From Motilimonas pumila (lineage in GTDB: Bacteria; Pseudomonadota; Gammaproteobacteria; Enterobacterales; CBDFNC01): a stretch of 34,528 nucleotides of DNA. The stretch is from contig NZ_QZCH01000034.1 of the NCBI RefSeq assembly GCF_003596335.1, positions 1 through 34,528 of the forward strand, read 5' to 3'. A program made the translations under genes and the position numbers. Positions 15,262-23,925 of the stretch are shown here, piece by piece (positions within the stretch are counted from its first letter, which is position 1; each line of letters starts with the position of its first letter). A model generated the notes under the pieces. It did no database searches and had not been told where the DNA came from. It was given only the letters and a program-made list of their open reading frames with translations.

Positions 15262-16563
15262 TTAAGCCTGAGGCTTTATATCTGGGCTTGTTTTTAAGAT
15301 AACAAAACCCACCACACCGGCAATAATAGAGGCTATCAATACCGCGAGCTTAGCCGTAAGCTGACTCATTTCACCAATAAATGCCAAGTCGGTAATGAAA
15401 ATTGACATGGTAAAGCCCATACCTGCCAAAAAGCCAGCGCCTATAATGTGACGCCATGTCACGCCTTCTGGCAACTGACCAAAGCCACACATTACAAACA
15501 GTTTAGTAAACAGGTATATGCCCAAAGGTTTACCCACTAACAAGCCTAGTGCAACACCCAGCGCGATAGGACTGGTGAGTTGGTCGATTATTTCTTGGTT
15601 GATAGGTACGCCGGCGTTACCTAAGGCAAAAAACGGCACGATGAAAAGTGTAGCAATTGGGTGCAGTGCTTTTTCTTTTAGCTGTAACGGGTTTGCGGCT
15701 TCATAGCTTAATGCTTTGATGCGCTTAAGAGACTTAATCGCATGTTTACTTAAGACGTCTGAGGTGTGATGGCGCTCTGGCTCTAAGTTTTTCAGTAAAC
15801 GCTTCACTTTTCGCATGTAAGAGTGCATATCAATACCGCGGCGAGAAGGAATTGTGAAGGCGACAATAACACCGGCAATCGTTGCGTGCACGCCAGAAGC
15901 GAGGAAGCCAAGCCAAACAATACCCAGACCCGTGAGGTAATAAATCCACAGGTTCCTTACGTGACAACGGTTGGCTACGGCCAGAATGACAAAGCCTATC
16001 ATGCCGTAAACCAGATCAGCGAAGTTAATTTCTGCGGTGTAGAAAATCGCAATCACCATTACTGCCATCAAATCATCACCGATCGCCAGCGCGGATAAGA
16101 ACACCTTTAATGTTAAAGGCACTTTGTTACCGACCAGGGCTAATACGCCAAGGGCAAAAGCGATATCCGTCGCCATGGGAACCCCCCAGCCTCGAGCCGC
16201 TTCGGTGCCAGCGTTAAAATAACTGTAAATAGCAACGGGGATAACAACGCCGCCTAACGCCGCCACCACAGGTAAAGAGGCTTTTTGTACGCTAGATAAC
16301 TCACCGTCGAGTAACTCTCGCTTAATCTCTAAGCCTATGAAGAAAAAGAAGATCGCCATCAGAAATTCATTGGCGACGGCATGCAAATTAATATTATGGA
16401 TAGTGCCGCTGGCTTTGCCGACTTGCCATAAGGTTTCATGCCAAAAGTGATGGTAACTCTCGGGGGCTAGGTTGGCCCAAAGTAGGGCGCTGATAGTGGC
16501 AATAACTAACAGGGCTCCGCCTGTGATGGGGTTGTGGATCCAGGCCATATTTTTTCCGGCCAT
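15262..16563 (-). CDS. nhaA: Na+/H+ antiporter NhaA, divergent paralogue
   Basis: The 433-aa inner-membrane antiporter has about 12 transmembrane segments. Key residues are kept: Asp133 (ATDIAFALG), Asp163-Asp164, a Lys at 345 (VGKPLGI, E. coli Lys300), and pH-sensor-region His226 (SGVHAT). The active-site strand reads AIGDDLMAV instead of the usual AIIDDLGAI/V. The loop before the ALHP motif (about 240-300) is some 40 residues longer than in the second NhaA of this window, and is basic with several His. An AAGGAAT ribosome site precedes the ATG. It is divergent from the DUF945 gene and is not next to nhaR. Electrogenic Na+ export with H+ uptake is the family role; the paralogue's ion preference is not known. 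Confidence 0.94.
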   Translation of the reverse strand: MAGKNMAWIHNPITGGALLVIATISALLWANLAPESYHHFWHETLWQVGKASGTIHNINLHAVANEFLMAIFFFFIGLEIKRELLDGELSSVQKASLPVVAALGGVVIPVAIYSYFNAGTEAARGWGVPMATDIAFALGVLALVGNKVPLTLKVFLSALAIGDDLMAVMVIAIFYTAEINFADLVYGMIGFVILAVANRCHVRNLWIYYLTGLGIVWLGFLASGVHATIAGVIVAFTIPSRRGIDMHSYMRKVKRLLKNLEPERHHTSDVLSKHAIKSLKRIKALSYEAANPLQLKEKALHPIATLFIVPFFALGNAGVPINQEIIDQLTSPIALGVALGLLVGKPLGIYLFTKLFVMCGFGQLPEGVTWRHIIGAGFLAGMGFTMSIFITDLAFIGEMSQLTAKLAVLIASIIAGVVGFVILKTSPDIKPQA

Positions 16564-16782
16564 AGTTTATTCCTTTTTGCTAAATCGAAAACATATTAAT
16601 AGTCAGCTTAGACCGCTCTTTATTTGTCAGCTAGTTATTCAATTAACTGAAAACTGAAGTACTCTTTTTAACATAGTTATTACGTGAAGACATAATTATA
16701 GATGCGGAGTTTATCACTATTACTCGGCTGACAGATTTGTTAATCTTGCTGCGTATCATATTTATATATTTAAGGGATATTG

Positions 16783-18030
16783 ATGAAAAAGTCTTTAATT
16801 GCAGCTGCAGTTGTCGCTGCGACAAGTTTAGGCGCTACCTATTACGTAGGTCAGTATACGCAAGAGCAAACGGAGCTGATGATTGCGCAGCTTAATGCAC
16901 AAGACGCCGGTGTGATTGCAAAAATAGTGTCCTATGATAAGACCTTTTTATCTGCTAAAGCGAATATTGAGTTAACGATGGACCAGCCAGACTTAACTTC
17001 TGAGCCCGTGGTCATGGTAGTGCAAAGCGATATTAAACACTTTCCGTATAAAGCGGAAATAAGCAGTGTATTTAGTTTGGCGAATGAAGAATTGAATACA
17101 GAAGTACAAGCCTTCTTTGGCACGCCAACGCCACTGACTTCAAATGATAGCGTCAATATATTAGGCCAATGGTCTGGCGTGACGACGTTAGCCGCCATCA
17201 ATTATGAAGACCAAGGTGATAACTTTAAATCGTCCCCCCTTAACTTTACTTACCAAGTTGATTTGAATTCGATGAAGGGTGAGTCAGGCTTTGATTTAGC
17301 GTCACTTGAGGTCAACAGTATTTATAATGTGAAGCTGAGTGAATTAAACGCTAAGGGACACTTCGAACAAATTCAAGATACCGCTTTATTTGCTTATGAC
17401 TACAAGCTGTCGTTGGCCAGCTCAGAAGTTCGCAGTATTGAAGGTGATTTCGATATGGCGAATATGGTCGCGCGCGTGGCTCTGAGTAAAGGCAATACCG
17501 ATACGACGATGGCATCTGTGCTGTCTTTGGATATTGATGATTATAAGATTGTGTCGGAAGAGAACCTTGCGTTTAGCAAAGTTGGCTTAGAAGTGAACGT
17601 GGATAATATTGACCAAGCTTCTTTGGCTGCTTTAGCACAATTGCAAGAAAACCCTGACAATGTTGATGAAACCTTAATTCAGCAAGTGATTTTACAATTA
17701 CTGAATAAAGGCGTCGATATTTCTATTAGCCGCTTAGCGTCAACGACGCCATGGGGTGAGGTGGATGCTAACGTGAAGTTAACGGTTCCAGCCGATGCCA
17801 TCAACGAGCAAGTGCTGGTTAACGGCCCGCAAAGTGCTTTACCTGTGTTGAAAGGTGAAGCAAAAGCGAGTTTACCCGCAGCCATGCTAAGCGTGCCTCA
17901 AGTAGGCCAAAATTTGAATATGGCGCTGATCATGGGCATTTTGCAGCAAAATGAAGATAAGCTAACGCTTGATGGTGCTTTACAGGAAGGCGTATTGACG
18001 GTTAACGGCAAGACTATTCCATTAATGTAA
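16783..18030 (+). CDS. DUF945 (YdgA-like) exported or anchored protein
   Basis: This 415-aa protein has an N-terminal signal peptide or anchor (MKKSLIAAAVVAATSLGATYY) and a long beta-rich periplasmic part, the pattern of DUF945/YdgA proteins. Repeated pairs of beta strands and the late block ISRLASTTPWGEVDANVKL are typical. The biochemical role of the family is not established. I chose ATG 16783 (AAGGGA 6-7 nt upstream) over the adjacent TTG at 16780. It is divergent from the nhaA paralogue and convergent with the receiver-domain gene. A GC-rich hairpin lies just after its stop. Confidence 0.85.
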   Translation: MKKSLIAAAVVAATSLGATYYVGQYTQEQTELMIAQLNAQDAGVIAKIVSYDKTFLSAKANIELTMDQPDLTSEPVVMVVQSDIKHFPYKAEISSVFSLANEELNTEVQAFFGTPTPLTSNDSVNILGQWSGVTTLAAINYEDQGDNFKSSPLNFTYQVDLNSMKGESGFDLASLEVNSIYNVKLSELNAKGHFEQIQDTALFAYDYKLSLASSEVRSIEGDFDMANMVARVALSKGNTDTTMASVLSLDIDDYKIVSEENLAFSKVGLEVNVDNIDQASLAALAQLQENPDNVDETLIQQVILQLLNKGVDISISRLASTTPWGEVDANVKLTVPADAINEQVLVNGPQSALPVLKGEAKASLPAAMLSVPQVGQNLNMALIMGILQQNEDKLTLDGALQEGVLTVNGKTIPLM

Positions 18031-18045
18031 CCCTTACCACTTACC

Positions 18046-18071
18046 GCCAGCCTGTGATTACGCAGGTTGGC
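18046..18071. terminator. Possible shared hairpin at the convergent gene ends
   Basis: A 9-bp stem (18046-18054 with 18063-18071, one G-T wobble) spans the end of the minus-strand receiver gene, whose stop codon lies in the loop. No T run follows on either strand, so it is either a Rho-independent terminator of poor quality or only an mRNA 3'-end stabiliser. Confidence 0.35.
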
Positions 18072-18405
18072 ATTGCTGCAGTAGTTGTCTTAGGTCGGCA
18101 AGTTTAAAAGGTTTAAATAAAAAACCTTGATAATCTAGCCCTGCGCCTTGTAATACGATTTCATCATCTAAATGCCCACTCATAAATATGAAGGGGATAT
18201 CTAATCCAAGCTGTTTTTTAAATGCGATACCATCCATGATTGGCATTCGTATATCACTAATAATCATATCTGCCACATGATGCTTCAACACTCTGATGGC
18301 TGTAGTTCCGTTATCTGCAGTGATGATGTTATGACCTGCAAGCTCTAGGTAATCTTGTAAGCAATCTATGATGTCTGGTTCATCGTCAACAAGTAGAATT
18401 TTCAT
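18058..18405 (-). CDS. Stand-alone response regulator receiver domain
   Basis: The 115-aa protein is a single CheY-like receiver without output domain. The acidic pocket is Asp7-Asp8, the phospho-acceptor Asp51 (SDIRMP), the switch Ser76 (MSG) and Lys98 (FKPF) are all present, so it should be phosphorylatable. GAGGG lies 4 nt before the ATG. No histidine kinase is encoded nearby. It is divergent from nhaA across about 197 nt, and convergent with the DUF945 gene. It could be a phospho-relay intermediate or act on a diguanylate-cyclase or phosphatase partner elsewhere; this is not visible here. Confidence 0.93.
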   Translation of the reverse strand: MKILLVDDEPDIIDCLQDYLELAGHNIITADNGTTAIRVLKHHVADMIISDIRMPIMDGIAFKKQLGLDIPFIFMSGHLDDEIVLQGAGLDYQGFLFKPFKLADLRQLLQQCQPA

Positions 18406-18602
18406 TGGTCCCTCAATTTATATCATTTCATTCGCTTCCAGCGTTGTCCGCCACAAACAGGGTACAGTAGTTATGTTTCACGAATATTACTGGGTATGCT
18501 AGGGGTATTTATCGGTTTTTTCGATGTTTTATAAATGTATAAGCGATTTTTCTCGCACTATTGTCATATTGTAGACTAATTCCTCAATTAATTAGGATGT
18601 AT

Positions 18603-19808
18603 ATGAATATGTTTTTTCGTCAGTTTTTAAAACAAGAGTCGGCACCTGGCATTTTGCTTATTATGGCCGCTTTGGCGGCATTGTTGGTGGCGAATTCTCC
18701 TCTGTCTTCAGTGTACCTCAGCTTTTTAGATACGCCGGTGCAAGTGCGTATCGCCTCGTTAGATATTGATAAACCTTTGTTGCTTTGGATCAACGATGGT
18801 TTGATGGCAATCTTTTTCCTACTAATTGGCTTAGAGGTTAAGCGCGAGTTGGTTGAAGGTGGTTTATCAAGTAAAGAAAAAGCCATGTTTCCTGCTATCG
18901 CTGCGGTAGGTGGCATGGTGGTACCGGCTTTGGTGTTTTTACTATTTAACTTTGGTGACGACGTTACTCGTGCCGGTTGGGCAATTCCTGCCGCGACCGA
19001 TATTGCATTTGCATTAGGTGTGTTAGCGCTGTTTGGTAAGCGTGTACCGGTAAGCTTAAAGGTATTTTTATTAGCCCTTGCTATCATAGATGATTTAGGT
19101 GTGATTGTAATTATCGCCTTGTTTTACAGTACAGATTTGTCGATTACTTCTTTGCTGGTGGCTGCTGCGAGCTGCGCCTTACTATTTGCGATGAATGTAC
19201 GAGGGGAAAGTCGTATTAGTCTTTACATGCTAGTGGGCTTAGTGCTTTGGGTCGCAGTATTGAAGTCTGGCGTGCACGCCACACTAGCTGGTGTTGTGGT
19301 GGGCTTTTCTATTCCTTTATACAACAAACAAGGTGGCAAGGTGTTAAGTAAGCTAGAGCACGGCTTACACCCTTGGAGTAGCTTTATGATTTTGCCTATT
19401 TTTGCGTTTGCTAATGCGGGCGTATCCTTGGCGGGTATTGAATTTAGCGCCTTGGGCCAAGCCCTACCTTTAGGCATCATGCTTGGTTTGTTTGTTGGTA
19501 AGCCTCTGGGGATCTTCAGCGCTTGTTACTTGGCCGTTAAATCGGGTATTGCAACGCTGCCAAGTGGGGTGAACTTTAAGCAAGTCTTTGCGGTATCTGT
19601 GTTGTGTGGCATTGGCTTTACAATGTCTATTTTTATTACTTCATTAGCCTTTGCTGGCGTAGCCGCTTCATTTGATAGCATTGCGCGATTGGCTATTCTC
19701 ATCGGCTCTGCAGCGGCGGCTATTGTGGGGTACTTGGTATTACATTTCTCGCTGAAGCCAGCAGCTGAGCCAGCTCTAACGAGCACGAGCTTGCCTGCTA
19801 ACGCATAA
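18603..19808 (+). CDS. nhaA: Na+/H+ antiporter NhaA (canonical)
   Basis: The 401-aa inner-membrane Na+(Li+)/H+ antiporter keeps E. coli numbering at every key site: Asp133, Asp163, Asp164, His225 and Lys300. That agreement supports the ATG at 18603 (TTAGGA 5 nt upstream) over the upstream TTG at 18561 or ATG at 18597. It uses the inward proton gradient to expel sodium at alkaline pH. nhaR lies downstream on the same strand, separated by a terminator hairpin. The 197-nt upstream region shared with the receiver gene is AT-rich and is the likely site of NhaR action, but I could not assign an operator. Confidence 0.97.
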   Translation: MNMFFRQFLKQESAPGILLIMAALAALLVANSPLSSVYLSFLDTPVQVRIASLDIDKPLLLWINDGLMAIFFLLIGLEVKRELVEGGLSSKEKAMFPAIAAVGGMVVPALVFLLFNFGDDVTRAGWAIPAATDIAFALGVLALFGKRVPVSLKVFLLALAIIDDLGVIVIIALFYSTDLSITSLLVAAASCALLFAMNVRGESRISLYMLVGLVLWVAVLKSGVHATLAGVVVGFSIPLYNKQGGKVLSKLEHGLHPWSSFMILPIFAFANAGVSLAGIEFSALGQALPLGIMLGLFVGKPLGIFSACYLAVKSGIATLPSGVNFKQVFAVSVLCGIGFTMSIFITSLAFAGVAASFDSIARLAILIGSAAAAIVGYLVLHFSLKPAAEPALTSTSLPANA

Positions 19809-19830
19809 TTATTTGTCAAAGTGGCTTTTT

Positions 19831-19864
19831 AACACCCAGTGCATTCGCGCTGGGTGTTTTTTTT
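19831..19864 (+). terminator. Intrinsic terminator between nhaA and nhaR
   Basis: A 12-bp stem (19831-19842 with 19847-19858, one G-T wobble) has a 4-nt loop and runs into eight Ts (19857-19864). It should end most nhaA transcripts, leaving nhaR to readthrough or to a promoter in the AT-rich 19860-19910. Confidence 0.9.
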
Positions 19865-19912
19865 GTATATTTATATTAACCTTTTGTAATTAAAGTTTTA
19901 TTGGGAAATTGC

Positions 19913-20815
19913 ATGTCTCACCTTAATTACAATCATTTGTATTACTTCTGGATGACTCAGAAGAAAGGCTCGGTGACTAAAGCTGCTGAGGCATTATTCC
20001 TTACCCCACAAACAGTTACCGGCCAGATCCGGCAATTAGAGCAGAGGCTAGGAGGCAAGCTATTTATCCGCAAAGGGCGCAGCCTACAAGCCACAGATTT
20101 GGGCCAGCTGATCTTTAAATATGCTGATCGCATGTTTACTTTAAGCTATGAAATGATTGATATCGTCAATTACACCAAAGACAGTAATATATTATTCGAA
20201 GTAGGCATCGCAGACGCGTTGTATAAAGGTTTAGCCAGTCGGGTGTTGATGTCAGTATTACCGGATGATGGCTCTATGCATTTGTGCTGTTTTGAGTCGA
20301 CGCATGAGATGCTGCTGGAAAAGTTAAGCCAGCATAAGTTAGACATGATTTTGTCTGATTGTGCGGTAGACTCCAGCCAAAACCCAGGCTTATTCAGTAA
20401 GCAAATAGGCTTGTGTGGCATCAGTTTCTTTTGTCACAAGCCGTTGCCTAAATTACCATTTCCTGCGTGTTTAGAAGAGCGTAAGTTATTGATGCCAAGT
20501 CGAAAAACTTCACTGGGCCGTAAGCTCATTAATTACATAGACCAACTTGGCATAGAGCCTGAAATCTTAGGTGAATTTGATGATGCGGCTTTAATGAAGG
20601 CTTTTGGCGAGTATAACAAGGGCATCTTTGTGGCGCCGAGTATCGACAGTGATGAAATTACCGCGTCGGGAAAGGTGCAAGTGATAGGTGAAACCCATGA
20701 GGTGACAGAAGAGTATTACGTGATTTTTGCCGAACGCATGATCCAGCATCCAGCGGTCAAGCGGCTTTGTGAAACCGACTTTACGACGTTATTTTCAGGA
20801 TTGGCTTCTGAGTAG
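19913..20815 (+). CDS. nhaR: LysR-type activator NhaR
   Basis: The 300-aa LysR-family regulator is closely similar to E. coli NhaR, with N-terminus [13 protein letters not shown], winged helix-turn-helix around residues 18-45 ([16 protein letters not shown]), and effector-domain blocks such as [19 protein letters not shown] and [13 protein letters not shown]. NhaR activates nhaA in response to Na+ in E. coli, and its place just after nhaA supports the same role here. I chose ATG 19913 because it matches the E. coli start; the in-frame TTG at 19901 adds four unconserved residues. Confidence 0.96.
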   Translation: MSHLNYNHLYYFWMTQKKGSVTKAAEALFLTPQTVTGQIRQLEQRLGGKLFIRKGRSLQATDLGQLIFKYADRMFTLSYEMIDIVNYTKDSNILFEVGIADALYKGLASRVLMSVLPDDGSMHLCCFESTHEMLLEKLSQHKLDMILSDCAVDSSQNPGLFSKQIGLCGISFFCHKPLPKLPFPACLEERKLLMPSRKTSLGRKLINYIDQLGIEPEILGEFDDAALMKAFGEYNKGIFVAPSIDSDEITASGKVQVIGETHEVTEEYYVIFAERMIQHPAVKRLCETDFTTLFSGLASE

Positions 20816-20840
20816 TGCTTATTACATTCTTACAGGCAAA

Positions 20841-20866
20841 AAAAAACCGACGTAATGTCGGTTTTT
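20841..20866. terminator. Bidirectional terminator between nhaR and rpsT
   Basis: The stem 20842-20851 pairs with 20857-20866 (five A-T pairs outside five GC-rich pairs) around a 5-nt loop. A tract and T tract flank it, so it can serve nhaR on the plus strand and rpsT on the minus strand. Confidence 0.85.
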
Positions 20867-20888
20867 CTCGTATTGGGTTTTGCAAAAA

Positions 20889-21149
20889 TTACAGCGCTTT
20901 GATTGCAGCGTTGTATTTGCTCTTATGACGAGCAGCTTTATTTTTGCTGATTAAACCTTTTGTTGCGTAGCGGTCAAGAAGAGGTTGTACTGTTTTGTAC
21001 GCTTCTTGAGCAGCTTCTTTGTCGCCCGCAGCAATTGCAGCAACAACACGTTTCATGTAAGTGCGCATCATGGAGCGGCGGCTAGCGTTGTGCTGGCGGT
21101 TCTTCTCAGCTTGAATTGCGCGTTTCTTAGCAGATTTAATATTAGCCAA
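20889..21149 (-). CDS. rpsT: 30S ribosomal protein S20
   Basis: The 86-aa, strongly basic protein is S20, which binds 16S rRNA in the 30S body. The N-terminus [18 protein letters not shown] and C-terminus [18 protein letters not shown] are diagnostic. The start codon is TTG (bases 21147-21149 on the minus strand), preceded by AGGAG at 21157-21161. E. coli rpsT also uses UUG, and S20 represses its own translation there, so the rare start is a conserved regulatory trait. It is divergent from murJ, the usual gammaproteobacterial arrangement. Confidence 0.98.
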   Translation of the reverse strand: MANIKSAKKRAIQAEKNRQHNASRRSMMRTYMKRVVAAIAAGDKEAAQEAYKTVQPLLDRYATKGLISKNKAARHKSKYNAAIKAL

Positions 21150-21197
21150 GTTAAACTCCTAAAATCTGTTCAAACAGGTGATATTTAAAGGCCGTGG

Positions 21198-21226
21198 AAT
21201 ATGCCTTATTTTGTATAAATTGTCAA
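21198..21226 (-). promoter_or_regulatory. Sigma-70 promoter of rpsT
   Basis: On the minus strand a perfect -35 TTGACA (21221-21226) and a -10 CATATT (21198-21203) are separated by exactly 17 nt. It lies about 50 nt before the rpsT start and fits a strong ribosomal-protein promoter. Confidence 0.75.
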
Positions 21227-21339
21227 ACCATTTGTGTAATTAAACACCACTCCGTAGAAACTAATACGCAGCAAGGTTAAACTAGTGGCCGGATTCTAGC
21301 AGCATTCTCGCTGCGGTAACAGTTCTAAAGAGGGATTTC

Positions 21340-22908
21340 TTGAGTAAAAAAATGCTTAAGTCAGGGGCTATAGTCAGCGCCATGACGTTTATCTCGCGTA
21401 TTCTTGGCTTAATTAGAGACATTGTCGTTGCCAATATCATGGGGGCGGGGGCGGCTGCAGACGTATTTTTGTTTGCCAACAAGATCCCCAACTTTTTGCG
21501 TCGTCTGTTTGCTGAAGGGGCATTTGCGCAAGCATTTGTACCGGTTTTTTCGGAGTATCAAGAAAAACATTCTCAAGATGAAGTGCGAAGGCTCATTGCG
21601 GCCGTATCGGGAACATTAGGCACCATAGTGACGGTTATTACTTTGATTGGTGTTATTGCCTCTCCTGTGATTGTTGCGCTATTTGGTTTTGGTTGGTTTT
21701 TGGATTGGCTGAATGATGGGCCATCGAGTTCTAAATATGAATTAGCGTCCAGCTTACTTAAGATAACGTTTCCTTACCTCTGGTTTATCACCTTTGTTGC
21801 AATGGCTGGCGCCATACTCAACACCCTAGGTAAGTTTGCGGTAGCCGCTTTTACTCCGGTGTTTCTTAATATTGCAATTATTGCTTGTGCGGTATGGTTA
21901 TCGCCCTACGTTGATCGTGCTGAGTATGTACTTGCGTTTGGGGTATTTCTTGGCGGTTGCATTCAATTTCTTTTTCAAATTCCCTTTCTAAAGCGAGCTG
22001 GTGTACTTGTGAGGCCTACTTGGAATTGGCATCATCCTGGTGTCGTTAAAATTCGGACCTTAATGATACCCGCTATGTTTGGGGTTTCAGTAAGCCAAAT
22101 AAACTTATTGCTCGATACTTTGATAGCCAGCTTTTTACAAACTGGATCCATCAGTTGGCTTTATTTTTCAGACCGTTTACTGGAGTTTCCTTTAGGCTTA
22201 TTTGGCATCGCTATCGCCACTGTTATTTTGCCAAGCTTATCTAAACTGCACGTTAATGAGTCGCCGCAGCATTTTTCTAAAACCCTAGACTGGGGGGTGA
22301 GGTTGGTATGTTTACTTGGTGTTCCTGCGATGTTTGGTTTGATTTTACTGGCTAAACCCATGCTCACAGTACTGTTTATGAGAGGTGAGTTTACTTCTTA
22401 TGACGTCGAGATGGCCAGTATCAGTTTGATGGCATACGGCGCGGGTTTGCTAAGTTTTATGTTGGTCAAAGTATTAGCGCCTGGCTATTACGCACGCCAG
22501 GATACTAAAACGCCAGTGCGTTTTGGGATTTTTGCGATGGCTTGCAATATGCTCTTTAACATTATTTTTGCCATCCCTTATGGTTACGTAGGACTGGCTA
22601 TCGCCACCTCAATGTCGGCATCGTTGAATGCTTTTCTATTGTGGCGGGGGTTAAAGCAGCAGCAAGTCTTTGAGTTAAGAACCAGTACAGTGTGGTTTTT
22701 AGGGCGCCTACTTATCGCTGTTGCATGCATGGCTGTTTTTTTATGGCAATTTACTCCGCCGTTAAGCTCTTGGGTGAGTTTTAACTTATGGCAGCAAATT
22801 ACTTGGCTAGCCGGTCTTATTGGCGTCGGTGCCCTTATCTATTTATTAGTGAACTTGATATTAGGTTTACGGATTAACGATCTTCGTGTTTCGGGGGCTG
22901 ATAACTGA
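21340..22908 (+). CDS. murJ: Lipid II flippase MurJ
   Basis: The 522-aa polytopic inner-membrane protein (about 14 transmembrane helices) is MurJ of the MOP superfamily; it flips lipid II to the periplasm for peptidoglycan synthesis. The N-terminal signature SRILGLIRDIVVANIMGAGAAADVF and the LRRLFAEGAFAQAFVPV block carry the conserved arginines and the A-G-A motif. The TTG at 21340 has AAGAGGGA 4 nt upstream; the next in-frame ATG (21352) is 16 nt from that site, so TTG is preferred. It is followed by ribF after 50 nt, in the standard murJ-ribF-ileS-lspA-fkpB-ispH order. Confidence 0.97.
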   Translation: MSKKMLKSGAIVSAMTFISRILGLIRDIVVANIMGAGAAADVFLFANKIPNFLRRLFAEGAFAQAFVPVFSEYQEKHSQDEVRRLIAAVSGTLGTIVTVITLIGVIASPVIVALFGFGWFLDWLNDGPSSSKYELASSLLKITFPYLWFITFVAMAGAILNTLGKFAVAAFTPVFLNIAIIACAVWLSPYVDRAEYVLAFGVFLGGCIQFLFQIPFLKRAGVLVRPTWNWHHPGVVKIRTLMIPAMFGVSVSQINLLLDTLIASFLQTGSISWLYFSDRLLEFPLGLFGIAIATVILPSLSKLHVNESPQHFSKTLDWGVRLVCLLGVPAMFGLILLAKPMLTVLFMRGEFTSYDVEMASISLMAYGAGLLSFMLVKVLAPGYYARQDTKTPVRFGIFAMACNMLFNIIFAIPYGYVGLAIATSMSASLNAFLLWRGLKQQQVFELRTSTVWFLGRLLIAVACMAVFLWQFTPPLSSWVSFNLWQQITWLAGLIGVGALIYLLVNLILGLRINDLRVSGADN

Positions 22909-22920
22909 AGCTGAGTGTTA

Positions 22921-22926
22921 TATAAT
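22921..22926 (+). promoter_or_regulatory. Putative -10 element upstream of ribF
   Basis: A perfect TATAAT lies 33 nt before the ribF ATG, in the short murJ-ribF gap. The -35 candidate inside murJ (TGATAA, about 22899-22904) is weak. It may be a promoter for ribF-ileS, as E. coli also has promoters in this area, but it could be chance. Confidence 0.4.
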
Positions 22927-22958
22927 CCGGCAGTTTTGTGTAATTTGGCGTAGAAATA

Positions 22959-23891
22959 ATGGAGCTGATCCGCGGCGCAGTGAACATTAAACCCGAACAA
23001 AAGGGTTGTGTACTGAGCATAGGCAATTTTGACGGCGTGCATTTAGGGCACCAAGCCGTACTGAAACAGTTGTTGGCAAAAGCTGAAGAGTTCAGCGTGC
23101 CTGCAACTGTGATGACGTTTGAGCCACAGCCCTTGGAGCTTTTCCTTGGGGATAATGCACCTGCGCGATTGAACCGTTTGCGAGATAAATATACTCAACT
23201 GCAACAGTTACAGCTCGACCGCTTATTATGCATCAGCTTTAACCGACAATTTGCTGCTATTGACGCTGAAGCCTTTATTGAAGAAATTTTGGTCAATAAG
23301 TTAGGCGTTAAGTTCTTAGTAGTAGGGGACGATTTTCACTTTGGTTTTCGTCGCCAAGGCAATTTTGAATTGTTGCAGCAAGCTGGACAAAAGCACGGTT
23401 TTGATGTGATCGCGACACAAAGTTTGTTGCAGGATAATGCCAGGGTCAGTAGTACCCAAATACGTGACGCGTTAGCTGCCGGTCAGTTACAAAAGGCGCA
23501 AGAGTTATTGGGCCGACCTTATCGTATTACCGGCCGCGTTGCCCACGGCGATAAGCTTGGTCGAACCATAGGCGTGCCTACCGCCAATATCTGGCTAAAG
23601 CGAAAAGTCACTCCGGTCCGCGGTGTTTATGCGGTGAAAGTGTACGGTATCGATGAGCAAGTCTATAACGGCATTGCGAATATTGGTACACGGCCAACAG
23701 TGAATGGACAGCGGCAACAATTAGAAGTACACGTTTTTGATTTTGCAGGTGATTTATACGGTAAACAACTGCAAGTAGAGCTAAATAAGAAAATTCGAGA
23801 TGAGCGCAAGTTTGAACACTTTAGCGCTCTCAAACAACAGATTGAACTTGATGTCAGCCAAGCTCGTGAATACCACGCCTTGGCTGTATGA
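22959..23891 (+). CDS. ribF: Bifunctional riboflavin kinase / FMN adenylyltransferase
   Basis: The 310-aa cytoplasmic enzyme converts riboflavin to FMN and then FAD. The N-terminal nucleotidyltransferase domain carries GNFDGVHLGH (residues 22-31, the HxGH-type nucleotide site) and VSSTQIR. The C-terminal kinase domain has GVPTAN (205-210) and GIANIGTRPTV. The length is typical. It lies between murJ and ileS; the 34-nt gap to ileS suggests cotranscription. Confidence 0.98.
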   Translation: MELIRGAVNIKPEQKGCVLSIGNFDGVHLGHQAVLKQLLAKAEEFSVPATVMTFEPQPLELFLGDNAPARLNRLRDKYTQLQQLQLDRLLCISFNRQFAAIDAEAFIEEILVNKLGVKFLVVGDDFHFGFRRQGNFELLQQAGQKHGFDVIATQSLLQDNARVSSTQIRDALAAGQLQKAQELLGRPYRITGRVAHGDKLGRTIGVPTANIWLKRKVTPVRGVYAVKVYGIDEQVYNGIANIGTRPTVNGQRQQLEVHVFDFAGDLYGKQLQVELNKKIRDERKFEHFSALKQQIELDVSQAREYHALAV

Positions 23892-23925
23892 AACTTTACC
23901 TTCCCAATAATGGAAAACTGGATTA

